Positions 44,064 to 52,433 of a DNA stretch of 64,000 nucleotides are shown piece by piece (positions within the stretch are counted from its first letter, which is position 1; every line of letters begins with the position of its first letter). The notes beneath the pieces are model-generated. The model made no database searches. It saw nothing but the letters and a program-made list of their open reading frames with translations, and had not been told where the DNA came from. The stretch lies in contig NZ_JAUALB010000001.1 in the NCBI RefSeq assembly GCF_030345795.1, positions 1,359,001-1,423,000 on the forward strand, given 5' to 3'. The stretch comes from Micromonospora sp. WMMA1363 (lineage in GTDB: Bacteria; Actinomycetota; Actinomycetes; Mycobacteriales; Micromonosporaceae). Made by a program: the position numbers and the translations under genes.

Positions 44064-45041
44064 TCAACCGGGGGTCGCCGCCGCGTGGAACCGCGCCCGC
44101 ACCCGGTTGCGCCAGATCTCGTACGGCGGCACGTGTCCGCCCACGGCGTCGGGGACGGCGACCTCGTCGGCGAACTCGGCGGCGGCCTCCACCGTCATCC
44201 CGGTGAGCCCGGCCAGGGCCGATCGGGTGTGCTCCGGGACGCACCCGGACCAGGAGCGGGCCTTGGCCGCGAACACCGCGCCCTGGGCCAGGTCCGAAGC
44301 GTGCTCGCCGGCGGCGCGGCGCAGCGGCTCGGCGGCGCAACCGCCGGCGAAGGTGGCGGCGAGCCCAACCCCGCTCCACAGGTCCGGATGCCGGTCGGCG
44401 GCGAACCGGCCGACCGCCGCCGCCACGTCCGGAACCCGCCCCCCGTGGACGAACCACAGGGCCCGGCCGACGCCCTGGTCCACCGCCCGGGGGAAGTAGC
44501 CCGCCGCCCCCTGCCAGGGGTACCGGGCGAGCCGCTCCTGCCGGTCGACGACGCGCTCGGTGTCGAAGTAGGCCCGGTCGAAGCCATACCCGTCCACCGC
44601 CAGCCAGCTCATCGTCGGGTGGTAGGGGATCCCGCTCAGGTCGGGCAACACCTTCCGCCAGAGGAGCCGTGGGAGCCGGGCCATCGCGAAACCGATGCCG
44701 ATGTACGCGAGGAAGACGTGCGGCCGACCCGGACCGAGGAGCAGCGCGCGGGTCCGGTTCGAGCGACCCGGCATGACGTCCAGCACGGTGCAGGCCATGG
44801 TGGCACCCTCGTACGCGAAGCCGCGCAGATCCTCCTCGACCAGTTCCAGCCGCCGTTCGAGCTCCCATTGGTCGCGGGTGTCGATGCCCCACTCGAAGCC
44901 GCAGATCACCGCGCGCGGCACCGACTCGAGCCGATCGGTGGTCGCCGACGGCGTCGCCGGGAAGTTCCGCCGCCGGAAGGAGACATCGGCCAGGGACGGC
45001 GCCAGCAGCATCCGGCGCACCGAGCCCACCGCGCTTGCCAT
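44064..45041 (-). CDS. Second DUF1702 protein (E2-like)
   Basis: The 325-residue protein is a paralogue of the E3 protein, sharing RGFAYEGATMACTVLDVMP, FLAYIGIGFAMARLPRLLW, VDQGVGRALWFVHGG and PPYEIWRNRVR at equal positions. Nine-membered enediyne loci often hold a second unknown protein (E2) beside E3, and this gene probably fills that slot. ATG 45041 follows GGAGG. It lies 61 bp after the AhpD-like gene upstream and could share its promoter. Whether the two DUF1702 proteins form a complex is not known. Confidence 0.82.
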   Translation of the reverse strand: MASAVGSVRRMLLAPSLADVSFRRRNFPATPSATTDRLESVPRAVICGFEWGIDTRDQWELERRLELVEEDLRGFAYEGATMACTVLDVMPGRSNRTRALLLGPGRPHVFLAYIGIGFAMARLPRLLWRKVLPDLSGIPYHPTMSWLAVDGYGFDRAYFDTERVVDRQERLARYPWQGAAGYFPRAVDQGVGRALWFVHGGRVPDVAAAVGRFAADRHPDLWSGVGLAATFAGGCAAEPLRRAAGEHASDLAQGAVFAAKARSWSGCVPEHTRSALAGLTGMTVEAAAEFADEVAVPDAVGGHVPPYEIWRNRVRARFHAAATPG

Positions 45042-45102
45042 GAATCCTCCCCAGATTCGGTGGCGGGTGGCGCCCGGGGCCGCCCGCGAGAATCGAAGCC
45101 GC

Positions 45103-46179
45103 TCAACGGTGGAGCAGGTACGACCGTGGCACATGGTGGCTGCCCACCCGGCGGGCGGCGGCGAAGCTCGACCAGGCGGCGGCCTCCACCAGGCTGCGGT
45201 CGTCGGGATGGTGGGCGCGAAACTCGTCCACCACCTCCTCGTCGACCTGGTAGGAGGCGAACGCGGTGAGCAGGGCGAGCCGACCGGCGGCGCGATCGGC
45301 GGGGGACAGGTCGACGACCGAGTCCTCGCACCACTGCCGGCTGATGCCGGTCTCCTCGCCCCGCCAATCCGCCAGCCGGCGGAGCACCCGCTCGCGGACC
45401 GCCGGCGTAAGCGTCCGTTTGCCGGCCGCTTCGAAGGCAGCGTATGAGCGGGCCACGGCCGCGGCCACGGCCGGGTTGCCGGCGGCCCACCGGGCATCGG
45501 CGGGCAGGTCCGCCGGCGGCAGCAGGGACAGCGCGCGGCCCGGCGGATACGGCTCGCGCAGCGTCGGGCGCAGCAGCCGGCTGATGCCGAACTTGAGCCG
45601 GCGGCGGGCGCTCGACCCCAGACCAGGAGGCAGCAGGAAGTTCGCCAGGAAGACGTTGACCATGCGGGTCAGGTAGTGGAAGGCGACCAGGACACCGACC
45701 AGCTCGGGACGGTCCGCCTCGCCGAACGGGGCGTCGGCGACCCCCGGCAGGTCGGCCAGGTGCGCCGAGCGGGCCCAGCCCGCCACCTGCCGGACCGCCT
45801 CGTCGCGCACCTGCTCGACCCGGTCGGCGACGATCGCCTCCGCGTCGCCGGCGTCGCCCAGCTCGTACATCCCGGTGCTGTGCATGTCGGCGCAGTACGG
45901 GCAGATGTTGGCCACCGAGACGGCGGCGGCCACCGCCTCCTTTGCCAGCCGGCCGGCGTTGCCGGTGGCCAGCAGCGGTTCCCGCATGAGCATCCAGTAC
46001 GCGGCCAGGACCGGCGGCGCCGACGAGTGCAGCAGCACCGGCGGATTGACGATCCGCATCTCCTCGGCGGCTTGGCCGTAGACCGCACCCACCACCCCCG
46101 CGGCCGTCGGGACCGGCACCGGCCGGACGTACCTGACCTGGCGCTGGACGACCGACGAGACTACCCGTCCGGCAACCAT
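45103..46179 (-). CDS. AhpD/carboxymuconolactone decarboxylase-like protein (1)
   Basis: This 358-residue protein carries the AhpD-type redox motif CPYCADMH in its first third (residue about 98). A second helical region ends with TAFASYQVDEEVVDEFR, so it looks like a duplicated, two-lobed version of the fold. Such proteins use the CxxC pair for peroxide or disulfide chemistry. ATG 46179 was chosen: GGGGAGG lies seven bases upstream and the start aligns with that of its paralogue; a GTG at 46260 is weaker. It begins the transcript leading to the DUF1702 gene. A role in enediyne core oxidation or protection is inferred. Confidence 0.78.
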   Translation of the reverse strand: MVAGRVVSSVVQRQVRYVRPVPVPTAAGVVGAVYGQAAEEMRIVNPPVLLHSSAPPVLAAYWMLMREPLLATGNAGRLAKEAVAAAVSVANICPYCADMHSTGMYELGDAGDAEAIVADRVEQVRDEAVRQVAGWARSAHLADLPGVADAPFGEADRPELVGVLVAFHYLTRMVNVFLANFLLPPGLGSSARRRLKFGISRLLRPTLREPYPPGRALSLLPPADLPADARWAAGNPAVAAAVARSYAAFEAAGKRTLTPAVRERVLRRLADWRGEETGISRQWCEDSVVDLSPADRAAGRLALLTAFASYQVDEEVVDEFRAHHPDDRSLVEAAAWSSFAAARRVGSHHVPRSYLLHR

Positions 46180-46419
46180 TGCCCGCCTCCCCTGGAACAT
46201 CGCCGGAGGTGACGGCACGGCGGCCGACGACACGGCGATGGTGTGTAGCTGTTCGCTCACAAGGATGCCTCGGTCGCCGTCAGCTGGGATATTCCAGATT
46301 GCGCAGCCACTCGCGGTCGGACCGTCGCCCCTGGACGGCGCACGTCACGAGAAGAGCCAACCCCGCCGGCCGCCGATAATCGCCGCACGGGCCCGTGAAC
46401 CGACAGGAGTGTCTTCGCG

Positions 46420-47484
46420 ATGACGGTGCTGGTGACCGGTGGTACGGGGTTCCTCGGGTCGCACTCGGTGGCGGCGCTGGTCGCGGCGGGGCATCCGGTG
46501 CGCCTGCTCGTCCGGGACCCGACGCGGGTGCCGGTGGCGTTGCGGCCGCTGGGGGTGCAGCCCGCCGCGGTCGAGGTGGTCACGGGCGAGGTGACCGACC
46601 CGGCCGCCGTGTCCGCCGCCGTCCACGGATGCACGGCGGCTCTGCACGCCGCGTCGGTGTACAGCTTCGACACCCGCGACCACGCCCGCTTGCGGGCGGT
46701 CAACGTGCGCGGCGCCGAGCTGGTGCTCGGCGCCGCCGTCGCCGCCGGGCTCGACCCGGTCGTGCACGTCTCCACCTTCGGCGCGCTGGTGCCAGCGCGG
46801 CGGAGCCCGATCACTGCCGAGGCGGAGGTGGGCGAGCCCCGGGAGACGTACCTGGCCAGCAAGGCGAGTGCCGAGCGGGTGGCCCGGCGGCATCAGGCCG
46901 CGGGCGCGCCGGTCGTCGTGACGTACCCGCTGGCGGCGCTCGGACCGCACGACCCACACCTGGGTGACCAAACCGCCCGGCTGCGCAACGCCTTACGTGG
47001 GCTGATGCCGATCTGGCCGCGCGGTGGCTTTCCGGTCGGTGACGTACGGGACGTGGCCCGCCTGCACGCCATGGTGCTCGAGCCGGGGCGCGGCCCCCGC
47101 CGGTACCTGGGGCCGGGTCGCTACGTGGACACCCGGGAGTACCTGGACGTGCTTCGCCGGGTGACCGGGCGGGCGCTGCCCGCGGTACGTCTGCCGGCCG
47201 CCGCGATGCTGCCGGTCGGCGCGGTGACCGGGCTGGTGCAACGCGTCACACCCGTGCACCTACCGGCCGAGTACGGCGCCATCTACACCTGCGCGGTGGC
47301 CGGGCCGGTGGACACCTCGGCCACCGACCGGCTGCTGGACGGGTCGCCCGTGCCGTTCGAGCGCACCGTCGCCGACACGGTGGCCTGGTTGGCGGCTACC
47401 GGCCGGGTCAGCCCCCGCCAGGCCGGTCGGCTGGCCGCCGGGCGTCCCGGGCCAGCCGGGCGCCCAGCTGCCGGGCCGCGGTGA
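46420..47484 (+). CDS. NAD-dependent epimerase/dehydratase (extended or atypical SDR)
   Basis: The 354-residue SDR has TGGTGFLGSHSVAALVAAGH at the N-terminus, VVHVSTFGALVP, and the catalytic YLASK near residue 147. It resembles NAD(P)-dependent reductases acting on flavonoid-like or steroid-like substrates more than sugar epimerases. It contains one TTA leucine codon (46993-46995, residue 192), hinting at bldA-type control. It is divergent from AhpD-like gene 1 and overlaps AhpD-like gene 2 tail-to-tail by 77 bp. It could reduce a keto group of the warhead. Confidence 0.75.
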   Translation: MTVLVTGGTGFLGSHSVAALVAAGHPVRLLVRDPTRVPVALRPLGVQPAAVEVVTGEVTDPAAVSAAVHGCTAALHAASVYSFDTRDHARLRAVNVRGAELVLGAAVAAGLDPVVHVSTFGALVPARRSPITAEAEVGEPRETYLASKASAERVARRHQAAGAPVVVTYPLAALGPHDPHLGDQTARLRNALRGLMPIWPRGGFPVGDVRDVARLHAMVLEPGRGPRRYLGPGRYVDTREYLDVLRRVTGRALPAVRLPAAAMLPVGAVTGLVQRVTPVHLPAEYGAIYTCAVAGPVDTSATDRLLDGSPVPFERTVADTVAWLAATGRVSPRQAGRLAAGRPGPAGRPAAGPR

Positions 47485-48496
47485 GGCTGGCCCAAGCGGT
47501 CACAGCCACCAGGTCCGCGTCGCCGGGCGCACGGCGCCGATGGTCGTCGACCACCGCGTCGTCGACCTGGTAGGAGGCCATCGCGGTGAGCAGCGCCAGC
47601 CGCGCGGTGGCCCGGTGCCCCGGGGGCAGCGCGGCCACGGCGTCGGCGGCCCAGGCCCGGCTGAGGCCGGGCGGGCTGCCGTCCCAGGCGGCGATGCGCT
47701 CCCCCACCAGATCCCGCACCGGCGTCGGCACGACCGCGTCGGCCAGCTCGTCCACCGTCGCCGACGCTCGTGCGAACGCGGCGGCGACGGTGGGGGTGCC
47801 GGTGGCCCAGCCAAGGTCCGGTGGGAGCGGCGCGGTCGGAAGCAGATCCAGGGCGTCACCGGGCGCAGCCGCCCGGCGGGCCGCCGGGCGCAGCAGCACG
47901 CCGAGGAGCCGGCGGGCCCCGCCACGCAGCCGACCGGGCAGAACCGCCGGCATCGGCGAGGCGTCGAGGAAGACGTTCACCATCCGGTTCAGGTAGTGGA
48001 AGGTCACCGCCACGCCGATCACTTCGGAAGCCGCCTCGGCCGGGAACGGCGGCGCGTCGCCGGTGGCCGAGGCGTCGTCGCGTAGCCAACGCACCAGTTC
48101 GCGGACCCCCGGGTCGCCGATCGAGTCGACGCGGTCGGCCGCAACGGCGGCGGCATCCGATCCCCGGACCAGGCCCTGCATGGTGGAGGCATGCACGTCC
48201 ACGCAGTACGGACACGCGTTGCCGACGGAGACAGCCGCGGCGACCGCCTCCCGGGCGGCACGGGTGCAGCGGCCCCGGGCGACCAGCGTCTCCCGCAGGA
48301 TCACCCACGCGGCGGCCAGCGCCCGCGGCGCCGGCGCGTGCAGCGCCACAGGCGGGGCGAGGACGCCGAACTCGCGCTCCAACGGGTCGTACACCCGGCG
48401 CACGGCCGGCGGCGCCGACGACGGGAAGACCGGGCGGAGGTACCGAACGCGCCCCAGCGAGCGGCGGACGGCAGCCCGGGCGAACCTGTTGACCAC
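47408..48496 (-). CDS. AhpD/carboxymuconolactone decarboxylase-like protein (2)
   Basis: The 362-residue paralogue of the protein at 45103-46179 shares VRYLRPV near the N-terminus, AAVSVGNACPYCVDVH (CxxCxxxH motif intact), FHYLNRMVNVFLDASPMP and MASYQVDDAVVDDHRR at equivalent positions. GTG 48496 follows GAGGAGG. Its last 77 bp lie antisense to the end of the SDR gene, which is unusual in this compact but otherwise orderly locus. It probably shares a redox or protective task with its paralogue. Confidence 0.78.
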   Translation of the reverse strand: MVNRFARAAVRRSLGRVRYLRPVFPSSAPPAVRRVYDPLEREFGVLAPPVALHAPAPRALAAAWVILRETLVARGRCTRAAREAVAAAVSVGNACPYCVDVHASTMQGLVRGSDAAAVAADRVDSIGDPGVRELVRWLRDDASATGDAPPFPAEAASEVIGVAVTFHYLNRMVNVFLDASPMPAVLPGRLRGGARRLLGVLLRPAARRAAAPGDALDLLPTAPLPPDLGWATGTPTVAAAFARASATVDELADAVVPTPVRDLVGERIAAWDGSPPGLSRAWAADAVAALPPGHRATARLALLTAMASYQVDDAVVDDHRRRAPGDADLVAVTAWASLTAARQLGARLARDARRPADRPGGG

Positions 48497-48595
48497 GGTG
48501 CCTCCTCGATACGGTCGTCGGAGCGGCGCGCCGCCGGTGTGAGCCGGTGCCGGGATACGTCCGGCGGGGCGGCGAACGACCCCGCCGGAAGACGG

Positions 48596-50251
48596 CTACC
48601 GACGTGTCGCGCCGCCCACCAGAGGCAGCACCGCGTCCCGGCCGGCCGTCGCGCCGTCCGGCGCGGGTGCGCCGTAGCGCACCGGGACACCGCGCTGCCG
48701 GGCGGCCTCGACGATGCCGGGGACCGCCCGTTCGGCCAGCGCCGCGATGGTCATCGCCGGGTTGACCGTCAGCGCGCCCGGCACCGCCGAGCCGTCGGTG
48801 ACGAAGATGCCCGGGTTGCCACGCAGCTCGTGCCGGTCGTCCAGCGCCGAGGTAGCCGGGTCGTCGCCGATGCGGCAGGACGCAAGCGGATGCACGGTGT
48901 ACGCCCCGACCACGTCGTTGGTCCACGGCATGACCCGGGCCAGACCGTCGCGTTCCAGAATGTCCCGCACCTCCGCGTCCGAGGCGGCCCAGCCACGCAG
49001 CGTGTTCTCGGTGGGCCGGTAGCGCAGTGACCCCCGCCCGAGCATCTGCTGGGAAACCCGGACCGAGTTACCGGTGGGCGGGGGCGGTCCGAAGACGCCC
49101 TCGTTGTCGTCCTCGCTCATCGTGAAGACGGTCAACCAGGACTTCCAGTGCCGGAGCAGTTCCTTCTTCGCCACGCCGAACCAGGCCGGCCCGGTCGGGT
49201 CGGGCACCTGGGCGAGGATGGTGCCGAACCCGGGTGGGAAGTAGAGCTGCTCCAGCGAGTAGCGCAGGTACTCCGGTAGCGACCCGTCCAGTCGGTCCCA
49301 ACTGGCCACGCAGGGTCCCTTGCCGATCTGGTACGCCTCGTACGGCACCCCGTCGGAGCGACTGAGCCCCAGCACGTCACGCACCCGCTCCTCGTCGATG
49401 ACCGCGGTGTTCAACCGCTCCCCGTTTCCGGAGAAGTAACGTCCCACCGCGGCCGGCATCGGACCGAGGGTGTCGGCGGAGCGTTGCAGGATCACCGGCG
49501 TCGCCCCGGCGCCGGCGGCCAGCACGACGATCTTCGCGTCGATCACGCCGCAGCCCGCCTCGACCCGGTAGTCGACGTCGTCGATCACGGTGTAGTGCAG
49601 CCGGTAGCCACCGTCGTCGGTCCTGGTCAGCTTCTGCACCTCGTGCAGCGGCCGGATCTGCGCGTTGTGGGCCAACGCGGCCGGCAGGTAGTTGAGCAGC
49701 AGCGAACGCTTGGCGTCGAAGCGGCAGCCGGACATCATCCAGTTGCAGTTGACGCACTTCTCGTTGTCGATCGCCACCGGCACCGGGTTCGCGGTGCGTC
49801 CGGCGTGGTGGCAGGCCGCGGCCCACAGGCCGCCCGCGTACGGCACCTCCGACCACTCCTGCCGGGTGACGGGCAGCGCCTCGGCGACCCGGTCGTACCA
49901 GGGATCCAGGGCGTTGCGGCTGATGACGGCCGGCCACATCCGGCGGCCGATGCTGCCGTGCCGCTCGAAGACGAACCGCGGCGCACGCGGCATCGCGGCG
50001 AAGTAGACCACGCTGCCACCACCGACGCAGTTGCCGGCCAGCACGCTCATACCGTCGGCGACGGTGAAGTCGAAGGCCCGGGTGGACGACGCGCCGAACT
50101 TGAAGTCCTGGTCGAAGTCCTGCCCGGTGAGCCACGGTCCGCGCTCCAGCACCACGACCCGGGCGCCGCCAGCCGCCAGGTGGTAGGCGGCAATCGCGCC
50201 GCCGAACCCGCTGCCGACCACCACGACGTCAGTGCTCTCGATGGCCGTCAT
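48596..50251 (-). CDS. GMC-family flavin oxidoreductase (E9-like)
   Basis: The 551-residue protein has an N-terminal FAD Rossmann motif (VVVVGSGFGGAIAAYHLA), a Cys-rich loop CVNCNWMMSGCRFDAKRS near residue 160, and the C-terminal GMC end HPLASCRIG...VTDGSAVPGALTVNPAMTIA with the active His and Asn. This matches cholesterol-oxidase-like GMC enzymes and the E9 oxidoreductase of nine-membered enediyne loci. The ATG overlaps the stop of the small protein upstream (ATGA), suggesting a two-subunit dehydrogenase. It probably oxidises a hydroxyl group during core formation. Confidence 0.82.
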   Translation of the reverse strand: MTAIESTDVVVVGSGFGGAIAAYHLAAGGARVVVLERGPWLTGQDFDQDFKFGASSTRAFDFTVADGMSVLAGNCVGGGSVVYFAAMPRAPRFVFERHGSIGRRMWPAVISRNALDPWYDRVAEALPVTRQEWSEVPYAGGLWAAACHHAGRTANPVPVAIDNEKCVNCNWMMSGCRFDAKRSLLLNYLPAALAHNAQIRPLHEVQKLTRTDDGGYRLHYTVIDDVDYRVEAGCGVIDAKIVVLAAGAGATPVILQRSADTLGPMPAAVGRYFSGNGERLNTAVIDEERVRDVLGLSRSDGVPYEAYQIGKGPCVASWDRLDGSLPEYLRYSLEQLYFPPGFGTILAQVPDPTGPAWFGVAKKELLRHWKSWLTVFTMSEDDNEGVFGPPPPTGNSVRVSQQMLGRGSLRYRPTENTLRGWAASDAEVRDILERDGLARVMPWTNDVVGAYTVHPLASCRIGDDPATSALDDRHELRGNPGIFVTDGSAVPGALTVNPAMTIAALAERAVPGIVEAARQRGVPVRYGAPAPDGATAGRDAVLPLVGGATRR

Positions 50252-50811
50252 GCCGGACTCCCTGAGGGTGTCGTGTCGGGGTGGGGGCGGGCGAGCTGCC
50301 GGCCGTAGGAGAACTCCGGGAAACGCCACAGGTTGTCGGCCCCCGGCGGCTTGAACCCCATCGTGGTCATTCCCGGATGCCCGGCGGCGAGGGCCTCGGT
50401 GGTGTGCAGATGCGCGGCGGCGTCGAAGGCGATCGTGCTGAACATCGCCACGCTCACCCAGACGTCTCGCTGCGGGTGGGCCGGGTCGGTCAACCGCGTC
50501 ACCAGGTCGGTGCGATCGGTGAAGGAGAGGGCGACGAACGGCGGCACCGTCGAGTCGAGACGCAGGCCGCGCTCGGCCGCGTACCCGCCGGCGTGCCCGT
50601 TGAGCGCCTCGGCGAGGTTGTCCAGCGCGGGAGCCATGCCGCCCTCGTCGGTTCGGAGCACGGCGACGGCGCCGGAGGCGACCGCGCCGCCACCGTCGGC
50701 CGCGCCGGCCACCGCGACGTCGTCGGGGAAGCGTTTCTCCCCTGGAAGAATGGTGTCGGCAAACGCTTCGAGCGTCATTGTCGTCACGTCGTGCTGGGCG
50801 CTGTCGTGCAC
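50248..50811 (-). CDS. DUF5987/gluconate 2-dehydrogenase subunit 3-like small subunit (E8-like)
   Basis: This 187-residue protein begins with TMTLEAFADTILPGEKRFPDD, the ADTILPG motif of small subunits that accompany GMC dehydrogenases, and ends with FPEFSYGRQLARP. No Tat signal is visible. GTG 50811 follows AAAGGAGGG, and the stop overlaps the GMC start, so the pair is co-translated. In nine-membered enediyne loci an unknown small protein (E8) precedes the E9 oxidoreductase; this is the likely equivalent. DUF naming is from memory. Confidence 0.72.
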   Translation of the reverse strand: MHDSAQHDVTTMTLEAFADTILPGEKRFPDDVAVAGAADGGGAVASGAVAVLRTDEGGMAPALDNLAEALNGHAGGYAAERGLRLDSTVPPFVALSFTDRTDLVTRLTDPAHPQRDVWVSVAMFSTIAFDAAAHLHTTEALAAGHPGMTTMGFKPPGADNLWRFPEFSYGRQLARPHPDTTPSGSPA

Positions 50812-51178
50812 GGGTCATCCCTCCTTTCACATGCGCGTCGGGATTAAATGACGGGAAGCCGGGCCGGCTGGCCGGACGAGGTCGACTCGAAAGTCTCTCC
50901 GGCCGCGTCCACCACGGCCGGATTTCGCATCCACGGCGCCGGTCTCCGCCGCTACAGCTTGCGTCGACCACCGTTCCAACGCATCTTCGGACGTGCGCAG
51001 CCGACGCTCGCGCCCCGGCAGTGGCACACGGCGCGGGCCGTGGCCGGGAAGCGCCGTCAATGCGGGCGGGAATTGCACACACAGCATCGCGGACAACTGC
51101 GCAAAATTGAAGACGAACGGGATCGGGTGCACCGTTAGCCTGGCCGGGAGAGCACTAGCCAGGAGGGACGGAATCCGC
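50812..51178. promoter_or_regulatory. 367-bp divergent promoter region
   Basis: The gap separates the start of the minus-strand GMC pair from the plus-strand membrane protein. It contains an AAAGGAGGG on the left and an AGGAGGG on the right as ribosome-binding sites. I see no gene and no clear operator. It is the likely right edge of the enediyne locus. Confidence 0.5.
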
Positions 51179-51775
51179 ATGGCAACCGTCGTCAGTACAC
51201 CGCGCCGAAACGGTCTCGTCCGCCGGCTCAACGGGCGACACCACCGGTCGGCGCTCATCGCGTACCTGGTCGTGGTGCTCGCGCACTGGGCCGAACACCT
51301 GGTGCAGGCGTACCAGATCTGGGTGCTGGGAATGCCCCGACCGCAGGCGCGGGGCGTCCTCGGGCAGTGGTTCCCCGGGCTGGTGACCTCGGAGTGGCTG
51401 CACTACGGCTACGCGCTGGTCATGCTGATCGGTCTGTTTCTGCTGCGGCCCGGCTTCACCGGCCGCTCACGCACCTGGTGGACGGTGGCGTTGCTGTTCC
51501 AGTTCTGGCACCACATCGAGCACCTGCTGCTGTTCGCGCAGGCGCAGACCGGGGTGTTCCTGTTCGGGCGGACGGTGCCCACCAGCATCATCGAGGTACT
51601 GGTCGGCCGGGTCGAGCTGCACCTGTTCTACAACAGCGTGGTCTTCATACCGATGGTCATCGCGATGTACCGGCACCTGCGTCCGTCCGACCCGGAGTTG
51701 CACGCGGCGTCGTGCAGCTGCCTGGCAGCGCAGCAGCGCGCTCTCGGCCAGCCGGCTACGCCGGCCCCGGTCTGA
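51179..51775 (+). CDS. His-rich integral membrane protein
   Basis: The 198-residue protein has about four helices carrying regularly placed histidines: LAHWAEHLVQAY, WLHYGYAL, FWHHIEHLLLF and RVELHLFYNS. The paired HxxEH and HHxEH patterns look like ligands for metal or heme within the membrane. A short Cys pair (CSC) is near the C-terminus. ATG 51179 follows AGGAGGG. The gene is immediately followed, after one base, by a CopC-like gene, so a copper or metal role is likely but unproven. I do not recognise a named family. Confidence 0.65.
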   Translation: MATVVSTPRRNGLVRRLNGRHHRSALIAYLVVVLAHWAEHLVQAYQIWVLGMPRPQARGVLGQWFPGLVTSEWLHYGYALVMLIGLFLLRPGFTGRSRTWWTVALLFQFWHHIEHLLLFAQAQTGVFLFGRTVPTSIIEVLVGRVELHLFYNSVVFIPMVIAMYRHLRPSDPELHAASCSCLAAQQRALGQPATPAPV

Positions 51776-51776
51776 G

Positions 51777-52433
51777 ATGGCCCGCGCGGCGTACGCCCTC
51801 GCCGTGCTGTCCGTGGCCGCGCTCGTCGTCCTGGCGGGACCGCGCGCGGCCCACGCGGACGAGCGGCTCACCACCAGCGACCCGGCCGCCGACGCGACGC
51901 TCGCGACGACGCCGGCGGCGGTTGAGCTGACCTTCACCGGGGAGCCGGAGCTCACCGACTCGCACGTCGTGGTGCTGGACGCCCGGGCGGCGGAGGTGAG
52001 CACCGGGGAGCCGCGGCGGGCGGACCGGTGGACGCTACGGCAACCGGTCACCCCCGGGGTCACCGGGGACCTGACCGTGGCCTGGCACGTCAGCTTTCAC
52101 GACGGCGGCGAAAGCCGCGGCACGCTGCGGTTCAGCGTCGGGACCGGCCGCCCGCCCGCACCGGCCGGGCCGGCGTTGGACCGAGCCGCCACCGATCTCC
52201 TCGACTCCCATCTGCACACCGTCGATCCGCTCAGCGCGGTACTGCTCCTCGTCAACGGGGTGGTGGTACTGGGCGCCGCCACCCTGCTCGCGGTCCGCGA
52301 TCCGCGCCGCCCGCGGCCATGGCGCCTGCCGGCCGATTTCGGCGGGCCCGGGCCACCGACCATCCTCCCGCGGACCGGCGATCCCAACCCGGCCCGCGCC
52401 GACGACCAGACAACCGGAAGGGGTACGACGTGA
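51777..52433 (+). CDS. CopC-domain protein with C-terminal membrane anchor (atypical copper site)
   Basis: The 218-residue protein has a signal peptide ending near AHA, a CopC-like beta domain (LTTSDPAADATLATTPAAVE and LTVAWHVSFHDGG) and a C-terminal helix (VLLLVNGVVVLGAATLLAV). Classical CopC binds Cu(II) through an N-terminal His and a DGH motif. Here the mature start would be DERL and the motif reads HDGGE, so the canonical site is not intact. It is coupled to the His-rich membrane protein and overlaps the next gene by 4 nt. Copper handling is therefore uncertain. Confidence 0.75.
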   Translation: MARAAYALAVLSVAALVVLAGPRAAHADERLTTSDPAADATLATTPAAVELTFTGEPELTDSHVVVLDARAAEVSTGEPRRADRWTLRQPVTPGVTGDLTVAWHVSFHDGGESRGTLRFSVGTGRPPAPAGPALDRAATDLLDSHLHTVDPLSAVLLLVNGVVVLGAATLLAVRDPRRPRPWRLPADFGGPGPPTILPRTGDPNPARADDQTTGRGTT

